In this document: positions 21,541 to 32,957 of the stretch, piece by piece
How positions within the stretch are numbered: the first letter of the stretch is position 1
Layout: each line of letters starts with the position of its first letter
Source of the DNA: Scleroderma bovista
Taxonomy: Eukaryota > Basidiomycota > Agaricomycetes > Boletales > Sclerodermataceae
DNA: 64,000 nt
Assembly: GCA_037178675.1 (NCBI GenBank)
Contig: JAYMGJ010000380.1
Coordinates: 124,001 to 188,000 of the forward strand
Direction of reading: 5' to 3'
The notes under the pieces: generated by a model
The model's input: the letters and a program-made list of their open reading frames with translations, nothing else
Database searches by the model: none
What the model was told of the DNA's origin: nothing
Position numbers and translations under genes: made by a program

Positions 21541-21899
21541 TGTTAAAAGTAATGTGACCAGACAGGGAATTGAACCCTAGACCTCCTAGGTCTATATCAG
21601 GTGCTCTAACCACTGAGCTATATGGTCAAGGGTACATGGCTTACTTGGGGGGGTTTAACCCAAGTACTAGCTTGAGAACTAGTGAGGTGAGGTGCTGAGA
21701 CTACACCATTCAACAGCCTCCCCTAATCCAGCACATCACTATTACAAAGTGCAGGCGTGTGAATCCATTGCCTAATCGGGTCCATTGCCTTGATGGTAGG
21801 TCTTACTAACCCCATGGGGGATGCCTTCCTTTAAAGGGCTTACTAGGACACTAGGACTTATCAGGAACATCACCACTTTAGCACACAGGGCTCATAACC
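21541..21899 (-). mobile_element. TRIM LTR plus interior spliced into copia F2
   Basis: A 175-bp TRIM LTR (21541-21715) is followed in plus-strand reading by the purine tract GCCTCCCCTAATCC and the 184-bp interior, ending at the primer site GGGCTCATAACC. The next base starts LTR-F. There is only one TRIM LTR and no flanking duplication, so this is a recombinant join, not a normal insertion. Confidence 0.88.
21555..21627 (-). tRNA. tRNA-like element in TRIM LTR
   Basis: Same 73-nt unit, with one change in the anticodon stem (plus strand TATATCAGG for TATACCAGG). Both boxes are intact. Confidence 0.6.
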
Positions 21900-22136
21900 T
21901 GTTCAAATAATCCACAAAAGAGCACTCTAGTGCCCAGTGTCAGAGACTAAATTGAGAGGATAGCTACAGGATACAGACCTAGTGCCCAGTGTCAGAGACT
22001 GAAGAGAAGAGACTGTGGGCACGAAAATTTCAACTATACAAACAAAGCAAACACAGAAAAACAATGTAACACAAAAGCCACAAATCACCTGATCAACCTG
22101 GAAAGGAAACAGCTGAAGTAATTGTTAAAAGTAATG

Positions 22137-22209
22137 TGACCAGACAGGGAATTGAACCCTAGACCTCCTAGGTCTATACCAGGTGCTCTAACCACTGAGC
22201 TATATGGTC
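22137..22209 (-). tRNA. tRNA-like element in TRIM LTR (3' LTR)
   Basis: Consensus 73-nt cloverleaf with A box TAGCTCAGTGG and B box GGTTCAATTCC, TTTT 7 nt downstream. Confidence 0.65.
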
Positions 22210-22497
22210 AAGGGTACATGGCTTACTTGGGGGGGTTTAACCCAAGTACTAGCTTGAGAACTAGTGAGGTGAGGTGCTGAGATTACACCACTCAACAGCC
22301 TCCCCTAATCCAGCACATCACTATTACAAAGTGCAGGCGTGGGAATCCATTGCCTAATCGGGTCCATTGCCTTGATGGTAGGGCTTACTAACCCCATGGG
22401 GGTTGCCTTCCTTTTTAAAGGGCTTACTAGGACACTGGGACTTATCAGGAACATCACCACTTTAGCACACAGGGCTCATAACCTGTTAAAAGTAATG

Positions 22498-22570
22498 TGA
22501 CCAGACAGGGAATTGAACCCTAGACCTCCTAGGTCTATACCAGGTGCTCTAACCACTGAGCTATATGGTC
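22498..22570 (-). tRNA. tRNA-like element in TRIM LTR (5' LTR)
   Basis: Identical to the unit at 22137-22209. Its terminator run lies just before the primer-binding site. Confidence 0.65.
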
Positions 22571-23225
22571 AAGGGTACATGGCTTACTTGGGGGGGTTTA
22601 ACCCAAGTACTAGCTTGAGAACTAGTGAGGTGAGGTGCTGAGATTACACCACTCAACAGTAATCACAGGAAATGCGCAACAACAACACAACAAGAGTGCA
22701 CAAACACTCAATATCAACAGAGGTAGACCTGTGATCTGCAGCCACTAGCCGTTTGATCTTTGCATAGCTGTGCCACTGCCCTGACCCGGCGAGCACGACA
22801 GGCGAACAAAGTCTTACGCTTAGTTTAGTGGAACACCTGTGGGGATCTAGTCCCAAAGTAGCCTTACTTCTATGTCACCCCTTACATTAGTCACCATACC
22901 ATACCAGTTTCCCCACCACCTCGTCGGAGCACAACAGGAGCGCTTGGCGATCATCTACAGCCCTCACCCTGACGCTGTCCCCGAACCACAGGAAAGGGAA
23001 TCAGCAATTGAAGAAGAGTTTCAGTTCACCAACGCAGTTGCCGCCTACAGTTGCCTTGTTAGCGACTTTGAATTGCAAGTCCTCCTTGGCTTCCACCGTT
23101 CCCTTCCTGTCCCACCCCTGCCAGACCTCCCACTCGTGCGCCGCTGCACATTCCGTTCCTCTCGTTTCCATCCGGTCCAAAAGCGACCAACCTCTTATTC
23201 CCGTCTCTGCCCCTACTAGTTTGTC

Positions 23226-24228
23226 ATGGCGGACCTCAACCAGCTCCTTGCCCAGCTCATCCAGGGGCAAGTTAACCTCCAGGTGCATATCACGGCCCTT
23301 GCGGCTGCACAGCCTCAGCCTGCACCGCTGCCACGCAGGAAGGTGGTTGCGGATCCCAGGAGTTATGATGGCTCCCTGCAGAAGTTTCACGAGTGGTGGT
23401 CCAAGATCAAGATCTGGCTTCAGATCTCAATGGATGGGGCAACCGATGCCCAGGTCACCGCCACTGTACTCTCTCGGCTCACTGGCCTGAAGGCTGGTCG
23501 GTGGGCTCAGGTCCGTTTGGACAGCTGCATGGCGGCAGCCCAGGCCCTCGCCAATGCCCCGCCTGTACCAGCAGGCCAACCTGCACCCCCACCAGCTTGG
23601 CCCGCTTGGGATGACTTCTTGGAGGAGATAGAAAGGTTCTTTCTCCCCGGAAACAATGCTGAGTGGGCACGTGCCCAGCTTCTCCACCTTAGGCAGGGCC
23701 CAAGGCAGAGGATCAATGACTTCTTAGTGCAGTTCGAGGCGCTCAAGAACCAAGGTGGGTGTGTAGACAAGTATGCTCATGACCTGCTCGAACCCGCGCT
23801 CCAGAGGAAACTCGTGGAGCAAATTTATATACAAGGCATGCATCGGGACACATATGTCCACCTTGCAAATTCAGCTCGCACGATGGGAAGAGCCCAGGAA
23901 CTCCTTCTCATCAACGTCCAGAGCCAAGGGTCGGCCCGATACTACCAGGGCCAAAACTATTCGTCTTCAGCTGCATCTGGGAGTGGTACCCCCATGGATA
24001 TAGGTGCCGCTGAGACAAACCAGCAAAGGGTTACGTAAAGGGCCCCAATGCTACAATTGCCAATTATTTGGCCACATTGCACGTGAGTGCACAAAGCCGC
24101 GCCGCCCTCGTCGTGGGCAACCACAAGCATGGGCAATGCAAGCCCAGCCGGAGGATGACCGGCTAAATGCAGTAAGAGGAATGACGTTTGCAGAGATGCA
24201 GGCGTTTTTCAAGGATTTAAAAGATTAG
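23226..24228 (+). pseudogene. Gypsy C1 gag, frameshifted
   Basis: Starts MADLNQLLAQLIQGQVNLQ. A retrotransposon-gag domain lies at about residues 45-210 (DPRSYDGSLQKFHEWWSKI, FLPGNNAEWARAQLLHLRQG, INDFLVQFEALKNQ). The frame runs 270 codons and is then broken at about 24034 by 4 extra bases compared with C2. The next frame holds the zinc knuckle CYNCQLFGHIAREC, the RNA-binding part of nucleocapsid. In C2 gag and knuckle are one frame of 330 codons, so the break here is a lesion and not programmed frameshifting. The pol frame overlaps the gag stop at 24228. Confidence 0.85.
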
Positions 24229-27200
24229 TGAGTGAGGACACATCGGGCATCCTCGCTCTCGAATCTTCTTTGGACTTAGCTGTACGTATACTGGACTATA
24301 GACTTTCTCACGCTACTACTCCTGCTGTGCAGGAAATATTTAAATACTGCATTGCTTTGCTACATACAAAAATAGCGAAAACCCATAAGAAAGTGTCTAC
24401 AGTAGTTTCCCCTGTCTCGGTTTCTCCTTCCCACTTCTCTGTTTTGTCAGTTGATAGTATGGACTGTGACTCGGACTGTTCTGTACCTTCTAAGGGGGTC
24501 CCTGCAAAGGGCTCGGTGCCAGAAGTAAAATCGAGCGTGCTTAATTCCTGATTGAATAAAAATATTATTTCTCCTTCTTTGGCATCTAAGGAACCGGAAA
24601 GTCCTGCCAGCAACTTGGAAGTTCCTATGGACTTACAAAGGTCCTTCACAATAGAACGTGAAGTGACGGTACCGGTCTGCATCCGCGGACCACTTAATAC
24701 TATTAAAGTAGACGCTCTGCTAGACAGTGGCACTACTGGTTGCTTTGTTGACAAGAGCTGGGCTCTTGATCGACGGCTTCAGTTATCTAAGCTGGTAAAG
24801 CCCATCCCTGTGCTTAATGTAGATGGCACTAGGAATCAGGAGGACGATATCATGCATTATGTATTGTTGACAGTCAGTATTGGGAAACACGCTGAAAAGC
24901 TGTGGTGTGCCATCACATGCCTTGGAAAAGTGCTGCTTATCCTGGGCCACACCTGGCTGCAGAAGCATAATCCCGATATAGATTGGGTCACCGGCAAAGT
25001 TAATTTAACTAGGTGCCCTCCAGAGTGCAAGTCACTTCTAGAGACACGCTTTGCTAAAATATTACGAGAGAACGAATCTCAGGAAACTTGGGTGCAAGCT
25101 TTGAAAGCTCATGAGTCGAAGGTCACTATCGATGAGTCGACCCTAGAAGAAGCTCAGAAGCAGGTACCTAAAGAGTACTGGGAGTGCCTAGACATATTTA
25201 GTAAAAAGTCATCAGAGCGCATGCTGCTAAGGAAACCTTGGGATCATGGAATTGATCTAAAAGAAGACTTCCCGCCAAAAAAAGGAAGACTTATCCTGCT
25301 CTCTGTTGATGAGCAAAAAGAAGTTGAATCGTTCCTTGATGACCAACTCGCTAAAGGGTACATTTGGCCTTCTATTAGTCAACAGACATCCTCCGGTCTT
25401 CTTTATCCCAAAAAAGGACGGCAAGAAGCGCATGGTACAGGATTACCGATATGTAAACAACTGGACAATTAAGAATAACTATCCACTGCCGCTTATCTCT
25501 CAGCTTGTTGACAAGCTTAAGGGTTGCAAACTCTTTACGAAAATGGATCTTCGGTTACAACAATGTGAGGATTCACGAAGGCGATGAGTGGAAAGCTGCA
25601 TTTGTAACGCATAAAGGGGCCTTTGAGCCGTTAGTTATGTATTTCGGTCTCTGTAATTCACCTGCGACATTCCAGAAGATGATGAATGAGATATTCCACG
25701 ATATGTCGGATGTCTGCGTGGTGTACATTGATGACCTTATGATATTTACGGATACGGATGATCAGGAAAAGCATGATAGAATCGTGCTAGAAGTTTTGAA
25801 ATGTTTACGTGATAATGATCTTTATGTTAAACCCGAGAAGTGTCACTTCAGAGTCACTGAAGTTGACTTCCTCGGTATGATCGTTTCACGGGATGGTATC
25901 AAAATGGACCCTGAAAAAGTTAATGCTATTTTGAAATGGCCAGAGCCGACGAATGTGAAGCAGGTTCGCGCATTCTTAGGTCTCGGCAATTTCTATAGAC
26001 GCTTTATTAAAGATTATGCAATCATGGCTAGGCCCATGACGGACCTTACGTGTAAGGATACGGTATTTACCTTCGGAGAGAAGGAACGTGCTGCATTTGA
26101 GGCTTTGAAAGCTGCCTTTACTCATGCTCCGGTACTCCAGTACCCTGATCAGGATCGCGAATTCCGTCTGGAAACAGATGCGTCTGAGTTCGCCGTCGGG
26201 GGAGTGATATCCGTGAAGTGTGAAGACAGCGAATTCAGACCTGTCGCATACATGTCACATTCCATGACACCTCCCGAACGAAATTATCCTATTCACGATA
26301 AAGAAATGCTTGCCATCATAAAAGCAACTGAGGCCTGGCGCCATTATCTCAAAGCCACTCCTTACGCTTTTGAGATATATACGGACCACCATAATTTAAC
26401 GTACTTTACCAAGTCACAGAACCTGTCTAAGCGCCAAGCACGCTGGCAAATGTGAATGACACGGTTTAACTACTCGTTAATTTATAAAAAGGGAACTCGG
26501 ATGCATGTTGCAGATCCGCTTAGCAGGCGATCGGACCATTACGTATCTAGTTCAGAAGACAACAAGGACCAGGTCCTGTTGAACCCGGTATCTATTAAAC
26601 TGGTCGATGTCACTGATCAGTCTTACGAAGAGTGACAGTCGCTCATTATGAACTTTCATGACACTCCTGTTGCTGGGCATAAAGGAGTAAAAGCTATGTA
26701 TAATGCGCTCAGGAAGCACTATTCTTGGAAAGGGATGAAAGAACAGATTCAAACCTACGTGAAGCACTGTCAAAAGTGCCAACAGTCTAAGGTGTTGAAT
26801 CAAAAGACTTCTGGAAGTCTTGTTCCTCTCCCTACCCCTAGTTGCCCGTGGCTTGATGTCACTATGGACTTTACCGAGATGCCGGAATCCCTCAGTTACA
26901 ATTATATATTAGTTGTAGTTGATCGGTTCTCCAAGGAGGTCGTGTTTGTGCCTTGTACAAAGGAGGAAACCGCCTTGTCAACCGCTGAGTTATTTAGAGA
27001 CCATGTCTGGTGTCAACATGGACTCCTGTCTTCCATTGTGTCTGACCGTGGATCAGTCTTTGCGAGCAACTTCCTGGGGGAGTTGTATAGACTTTTAGGC
27101 ATAAAAAGGAAAATGTCTACGGCATTTCACCCTCAAACCGATGGTCAAACGGAGCGGTTGAACCGTGAAATTAATCAGTATCTCCGAACCTACGTACACG

Positions 27201-27925
27201 ATCGACAGAGTGAATGGGCTAAGTGGATCAAGATTGCCCAGTTCGTTTGGAACAACACGGTCTCAGAAGTAACTACTGATTCACCATTCGGAATTACCCG
27301 GAGTTATTCCCCTCGCATGGGTGTTGAGCCTGTGGATACAGTAGCCCCAGTGGCTAAGGACTTCGCCGTTATATTTAATAAAGTCGTTGAGTCTTCTGAG
27401 AAGGCAAAACATAATATGAAGCTTCAGGCGGATAAGCATAGAAATCCCACTTCGGACTATGTTGTAGGCCAACATGTTTGGCTTTCTACGGACAACCTTC
27501 ATATGCTAAATCATGTTTCTAAGAAGCTTACAGAGAAGTGGATTGGCCCCTATGAAGTCACTCATGTAACCCCGAATGCGGTCGAGCTTAAGCTCCTGAA
27601 AACTCTTTGGATCCACCCGGTTGTGAATGTTTCACGAGTAAAACCTTATTTAGGTCCTCTTCCCAGTCAGCCTGTGTCCCGGCCCGGTCCAGTACATGTT
27701 TCTGAAGAACGCGATGAAGAGTATGAAGTAGACTATATAGTAGCTTCCCATATTTATAAAAGGCAGCTCCAGTACCTGGTACACTGGAAAGGATACGAAG
27801 AACACAAGAGAACGTGGGAACCCTCATCTAATTTGAAGAATTCTCCTCTGGTAGTCGAGCACTTTTACCATGAGAATCCCTCTGCCCCTCAAAAGCTTCA
27901 TATGACCCGAGTGGACTTTGACTGA
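24228..27925 (+). pseudogene. Gypsy C1 pol with integrase and chromodomain, several breaks
   Basis: Order of domains: linker (24228-24551, closed by a TGA), aspartic protease (ALLDSGTTGCFVDKSWAL, near 24715), reverse transcriptase ([20 protein letters not shown] near 25390, YIDDLMIF near 25725), RNase H (RLETDASEFAVGG near 26170), integrase HHCC (ending KHCQKCQQSK near 26765), DDE core (VVDRFSKEVVF, VSDRGSVFAS, TDGQTERLNRE) and a C-terminal chromodomain (YEVDYIVASH...LVHWKGYEEHKRTWEP) that in relatives directs integration to marked chromatin. Frameshifts near 25385 and 25555, a TGA after HWQM-like ARWQM (26453) and one before the integrase (26633) inactivate it. The integrase-chromodomain frame of 425 codons (from 26648) is intact. 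Confidence 0.9.
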
Positions 27926-28008
27926 TTATTTAGTTGTATCCCTGAAAACCTGACAGTTTGCGACACTCAGTTCTGCAGTCTGGAATCCTGCACCTGAGGG
28001 GGGAGTAG

Positions 28009-28379
28009 TGTTATGGACCAACTTTTTATCTTATCTAATTTGCGATTAGATAGTGTTTATCTTATCTTAGTGTACAGCCTCTATCTTATCTACCTAGTCT
28101 AGACCTGTACCTCATGCTGAACACGCTGCCACCCTTGACATCATTACGCATAGCCTTAGCTCCACAGTGATGTCATTACATAGCCTTCTCCCTGCACGTA
28201 GCCTCATGGATAGCCTCACGTAGCCCTCGTGTATAGTAGTATATATACAGTGCAATCCAGCACCCAGAGGCTCTCCATTTGAGCTCATCTTGGGTCTTTG
28301 CTGTAGATACTCGCATCCTATTCCTCCTCAGAGTCTCACGTGTTAGGGTCCTTGGTGTTCTTTGCCTAGGGTCTTCTCA
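28009..28379 (+). repeat. LTR-C, 3' LTR of gypsy C1
   Basis: 371 bp, TGTTATGGACC to GTCTTCTCA, preceded by the purine tract GAGGGGGGAGTAG. It contains a TATA-like TATATATAC (near 28240) and the TTTTTATCTTATC runs shared with 47176 and 55684. Confidence 0.88.
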
Positions 28380-28511
28380 TTTCTTCTCCTCTGCCTCCCA
28401 GCACTGCCTCTCCTCCCTCTTCACCTGCTTGCAGCAACAATGTTCCTTTGCCTTGGTGTCGAGAACACTTGACTTGTCCTTGCTACCAGACACTAGCTCC
28501 GGTGTAGGGGC
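28380..28511 (+). other. Flank of gypsy C1 and target of copia F3
   Basis: Continues across copia F3 at 33241. Joined, the two sides give a short open frame (LPDTSSGVGAF then NQSLDSVAAGVMR) that ends at a TGA near 33343. I do not recognise it. Confidence 0.35.
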
Positions 28512-28516
28512 CTTCA

Positions 28517-28794
28517 TGTTGATATTGAGTGTTTGTGCACTCTTGTGGTGTTGTGTGGCGCATTTGCAGTGATTACTTGAGGTGTTTCCTATCCAGGTTG
28601 ATCAGGTGATTTGTGGCTTTTGTGTTACACTGTTTTTCCTTGTTTGCTTTGTTTGTGTAGTTGAAATTTTCGTGCCCAGAGTCCTTTCTCTTCAGTCTCT
28701 GACACTGGGCACAAGGTCTGTAATCTGTAGCTCTCCTCATAATTTAGTCTCTGACACTGGGCACAAGAGTGCTATTTTGTGGATTATTTGAACA
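28517..28794 (+). repeat. LTR-F, 5' LTR of copia F3
   Basis: 278 bp, TGTTGATATTGAG to GATTATTTGAACA. Contains a duplicated CTGACACTGGGCAC motif. Confidence 0.93.
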
Positions 28795-28814
28795 GGTTAT
28801 GAGCCCTGCGCTCC
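28795..28814 (+). promoter_or_regulatory. Half-tRNA primer-binding site of copia F3
   Basis: GGTTATGAGCCCTGCGCT follows the LTR with no gap. Its complement GCGCAGGGCTCATAACC is the anticodon stem-loop sequence of eukaryotic initiator tRNA-Met, so priming is by an internally cleaved tRNA as known for Drosophila copia and yeast Ty5. Confidence 0.8.
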
Positions 28815-28965
28815 AGGAACTTTAGGACTACGCTTTAGACCACCCTCCTGCTGCTGCGCAACTTTTTTCGCCTACTACATCGATTTCCACTCTTTGCCTC
28901 TCTGCCCCAGCCTCAAAACTCGCTCCCCAGCCCTCCTTTGCTGCCCCCATCGCATTCCCATCCCC

Positions 28966-31900
28966 ATGGCCGACGATTCCACCAGCTCTTCCACTCCTTC
29001 CTTCGAAAAACTCGCCTCTTCCAACTACTCCACCTGGAAGGGGGAGATGAAGGCCTTCCTGCGCACCAAGGGCCTCTGGACCATTGTTAGTGGTGCTGAG
29101 AAGCGCCCTGATGACTCCCACTCCGACCTCCAGGCTAAATGGGACCTTAGAGCGGACAAGGCTGCAGGTCAGCTGTATCTCTCCCTCTCTGCTGAACAGA
29201 GGACGCATATAGAGGCTGTCCAAGACCACCCTGCCAAGATCTGGTCGACCCTGGAGTCTATCCACCTCCAACAGCGTCCAGGAGCTCGTTTCAATGCCTG
29301 GGACGACTTTTTCTCGATTAGGAAGAAGGAGGACGAGTCCCTGACCTCTCTCATCGCCAGGATTGAGGACTCTATGTCCAAGATCCAGCAGCTCCGCCCC
29401 AAGGACGCCTCCACCCCTTATACCATCAAGGACCTCGATAATGAGCTTATTTGTATGGCTATGGTGCGATCCCTGGGCGATGACTACTCCCACTTTGCTT
29501 CTTCTCTACTTCTCTTCCAGTCTTTGGAGAAAGACAGGCTCAAGGAGGCTTTCCTAGCGGAGGAGTTACAGCGCAAGCGTCGCCCTGAGGCTACCACTGG
29601 GTCTGAGGCAGTCCTGTTCGCCTCTGGCAGCACCTGCAAGTGTCCCCCTTCTGTGTCCTGCACTTTCTGCGAGTACTCGAACCACTGTGTCCACAAGTGC
29701 CAGAATCTTGTCAAGGCCAAGACCAACTACTTATCCCAGAAGTCCAAGCGCACTAAGAAGGGTGGTAACGCCGCAAATCAAGCCTCTGACGCGTCCAGCT
29801 CCTCTCAGACCCCTGCAGATGCATCCTCTGGCTCCCAGTCCGCTTCCCAGGCCATGGAGTTCGCTGGAAATGCAAGTCTTCGTTCCTTTGACCCCTCCTC
29901 CCCACTCTATCCACTCCAACTCGATGCTGACGTCCATTGGAATGCAGACACTGGGGCCACTGCTCATATGACCCCCCATCGCCACTGGATGCGCAACTAT
30001 ACCTCCAAATGTGTTCCAGTGAAGTTGGCAGACAATAAAGTGGTCTATTCTGCTGGGGTGGGGTCTGTGGTGTTTGTACCGGTTATTGGAGGAAGGAAGC
30101 AGCGTCCCGTCGAGTTTACCAACGTCCTGCATGTCCCTGACCTCAGGAATAATTTACTCTCTGTGCTATACTTGTGTCGAAGTAAGGGCTTCCTTGTAAG
30201 CATTGATGCGACGCAGATGGCCTTCAGACGTCACCCTGGACCTGTTCTCTTCGTTGCAAACATAGGGACAAGCAACTGCGCTTTTCTGGATGGAGAAACC
30301 GCCCCTCTGGTCGAATTTGCGTCTGCAGCCACCACTACTCCTCTAGATCTTGACTTGTGGCATAGGAGACTAGCTCACCACCACCTGGCCGATGTGAAGA
30401 CCTTGCTGCATCACAATCTGGTCACTGGGATGGCCATAGACTCGAAGACTGCCCCAGATCCTATCTGTGAAACCTGCCTGGCTGGTAAGATGCATGCCAA
30501 TCCCTTCCCTAGCTCTTCATGGCGCGCCTCCAAACCTCTGGAACTCGTCCATAGCGATGTCCACGATGTAGGCCACCTTTCCATGTCTGGGTATCGATAC
30601 TGGATCACTTTCATCGACGACTACTCGAGATTTTGCTTTGTTATCCCTCTGAAGGCCAAGTCACAAGCTTTTGAGGCCTTTAAGACGTTCAAGGCCTTTG
30701 CTGAGAACCAGAGCGAGCGAAAGATCAAGATCCTGCGCGATGACAAGGGAGGGGAGTATATGAGCAACGCTTTCATCGATTTCACGACCCAATGTGGCAT
30801 TCTTCGCCAGCATACTGTCAGGAATCGACCCCAGCAGAATGGAGTTGCAGAGCGTGCTAATAGGGTTCTATCCGAGCGGATTACTGCGATGTTGGACGAG
30901 TCTGGCCTTGCCAAAGGTTTCTGGGGCGACTGTCTTGCCTCTTTAGTCCATGTCTGGAACAGGTGTCCTACTGAGGCCATCAAGAATGCTACTCCCTATG
31001 AACTGTGGCATGGGTGCAAGCCTGATGTCTCCCACCTTCGAGTTTGGGGATGTACTGCCTATGTGCATGTGCAGAAGGACAAGAGGCGCCCTCTGGAGTC
31101 CCACATGGAGAAATGCGTCTTTCTAGGCTATCCTGAGGGTTACAAAGGCTGGAAGTTCTATAATCCCACCTCCAAGCGTACTCTCATCTCTGAAAGGGCT
31201 GATTTCGACGAAAGGTACTTCCCTATGTCCAAAAGATCGCCCTTACCATCCCAGCCTCCCCCTACTGCTCCTGCTGTTGTCCCACCTTCGCCCCCAGTTG
31301 AATACTACAACCCTGGTGCGACTCTGGACTCTGAGAGCGAATGCAATGAGGTACTGGATCATGGGGGGGCGCCTATACCTTTACCTGCTAATCCAGAACC
31401 TCCTGCTGTTCCAGATGAAGCTCCTGCGCCTCCTGTGCGCACTCCATCCCCAGAACCACGTCCCAGACCTCCTAGTCCCGTCGGAATCGGTGCCAGACTG
31501 CCTATGCGCAACAGACAGAAACCCAGAGAGTGGTGGAAGCTCTCCCCTGCGCAGCTTGATGAACCTGATGAGATGGAGGACAGTGATGACGAGTTGGCTA
31601 TGTCTGCATCTCTCCCTGATGAGCCACTCACATTTGCAGAGGCTCTGACTCGCCCTGATGCGGAAAAGTGGAGACAAGCTGCTTTGGAGGAGCTGGCTGC
31701 TCACCAGTCAAATGGTACTTGGACCCTTGTTCCTAGGCCTGCTGGGAGTAAGGTGATCGGTTCAAAGTGGGTATTTAAGGTGAAGCGCAACGCAGATGGC
31801 TCTGTAGACCGCTACAAGGCTCGATTGGTGGCCAAGGGCTACAACCAGCGTCCTGGATTCGATTACCTTGAAGTCTTCGCTCCTACTGTTCGCCTTTCGT

Positions 31901-32926
31901 CCATCCGGGTTATTCTCGCGCTTGCTGCACTCCAGGACCTCCACCTGCACTCCCTTGACGTCTCTCATGCCTACCTCAATGGGGAAATGGACTGTGAGGT
32001 GTATATGGCGCAACCTGAAGGCTTTGTGGAGGGAGATCCAAAAGCAAAGGTGTGTCTGCTTCAGAAGGCTATCTATGGCAGCAAACAGGGCGGAAACCGC
32101 TGGAACAAGAAGATGCGCTCTGTGCTTGAGTCTCTTAACTTCAGGCAGACCTACTCCGATGCCAGCATCTACATCTACTCCAAGGATGGTGTAACTATCA
32201 TTCTCCCTGTCTTTGTCGATGATATGACTCTAGCCTCGAAATCTGAACCAGCCATCCAGTCTTTCATCGCCCAACTCAGCCAGCACTTCAAATCGTCCAG
32301 ATATCGCCTACACTGTCGGAGTATTGGCCAGATTCAACTCCAATCCTGGCTGGACCCACTGGCTCGCTGTCAAACACCTCCTGCGCTATATTAAGGGTAC
32401 CCTTGACTACTCTATCACCTATTCTCCTGATCCCTCGCAACCTGAGACCTTTATCACCTTCTCTGATGCAGACCATGGTGGATGCAAGGATACTGGCCGC
32501 TCTACTGGTGGATATGTGGTCAAGATGGGTACTGGTGCGGTTTCCTGGTCTTCTAAGCTGCAAAACGTCGTTGCTCTGTCTACTACTGAAGCTGAGTATA
32601 TGGCAGCTGTCCAAGCAGGCAAGGAAATCAAATGGATGCGCAATCTGATGCATGAGCTTGGTATTCCCCTTCCTGGCGCCTCCTCTCTGCTCATTGACAA
32701 CCAATCTGCGATTTCTGTGGCTAAGAACCCAGAACACCATGGCAGGATGAAGCAGCTGGACCTTTGCTACTACTGGCTTCGAGATGCGGTCCAGGAACAG
32801 GCTATCACACCTTCATTCGTCCCTACCACTCAACAGGCTGCTGATCTGCTCACCAAACCATTGACTACACCCAAGGTGAGGGAGTTTTGTCAGATGCTGG
32901 GACTTGGTGGATCTGGGGGGAGTTAG
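28966..32926 (+). pseudogene. Copia F3 gag-pol with an internal deletion in reverse transcriptase
   Basis: Start at MADDSTSSSTPSFEKLASSNY (28966), after a 151-bp leader. Rough residue positions: gag 1-210; CCHC knuckle CTFCEYSNHCVHKC near 231; protease DTGATAHM near 326; integrase HHCC 463-510 (LWHRRLAHHH, CETCLAGK) and DDE core with Asp in HSDVHDVG near 528, Asp in DDKGGEYMS near 591 and Glu in QQNGVAERANR near 626; reverse transcriptase from KVKRNADGSVDRYK near 935 to the active site FVDDM near 1082. At about 32293 a deletion of about 272 bp relative to copia F1 removes the end of reverse transcriptase and shifts the frame, closing at 32394. RNase H continues in another frame (32324-32926). 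Everything upstream of the deletion is open, so capsid, protease and integrase could still be made. Confidence 0.92.
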
Positions 32927-32945
32927 TGATTTGCAGAAATGCACA

Positions 32946-32957
32946 ATCAGGGGGAAG
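32946..32957 (+). promoter_or_regulatory. Polypurine tract of copia F3
   Basis: ATCAGGGGGAAG immediately upstream of the 3' LTR. Confidence 0.8.

Larger units (their letters stand above)
22123..22658 (-). mobile_element. TRIM, complete 536-bp copy
   Basis: Two identical 175-bp LTRs (22123-22297, 22484-22658) flank a 186-bp interior. In sense (minus) order the interior has primer site GGTTATGAGCCCTGTGTGC and purine tract GGATTAGGGGAGGC. A perfect GTAAT duplication (22118-22122, 22659-22663) surrounds it within LTR-F. No coding capacity. It appears identical to the copy at 35724-36259. Confidence 0.95.
16186..22719 (-). mobile_element. Copia F2, with TRIM insertions and chimeric 5' end
   Basis: A Ty1/copia element on the minus strand, bounded by LTR-F on both sides. 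Its flanks differ (GATAT at left, GAGGT at right), so the present copy is not a simple insertion. One full TRIM sits in pol, another in the 5' LTR, and a TRIM interior plus LTR lies between the 5' LTR and the primer site. Confidence 0.85.
21900..22719 (-). repeat. LTR-F, 5' LTR of copia F2, split by a TRIM
   Basis: Plus-strand TGTTCAAATAATCC to AATATCAACA. About 279 bp without the TRIM and one duplicated pentamer. On the minus strand it ends in GAACA followed by the TRIM primer site. Confidence 0.88.
22720..28379 (+). mobile_element. Gypsy C1, chromodomain element lacking its 5' LTR
   Basis: Begins inside the leader of the family (GAGGTAGACCTGTGATCTGC, equivalent to 56341 in gypsy C2), so the 5' LTR and about 308 bp of leader are missing where copia F2 ends. 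Leader, gag, pol, purine tract (CCTGAGGGGGGAGTAG ending at 28008) and 3' LTR-C follow in order. 22720-23225 is leader with a frame (CVPE..EEFQFTNAVAAYS) of unknown role that is also present in C2. Confidence 0.88.

Noticed and set aside
24004..24228. Programmed gag-pol frameshift in gypsy C1
   Set aside because: Gypsy C2 has gag and the zinc knuckle in one frame. C1 differs by 4 extra bases, so it is a mutation.
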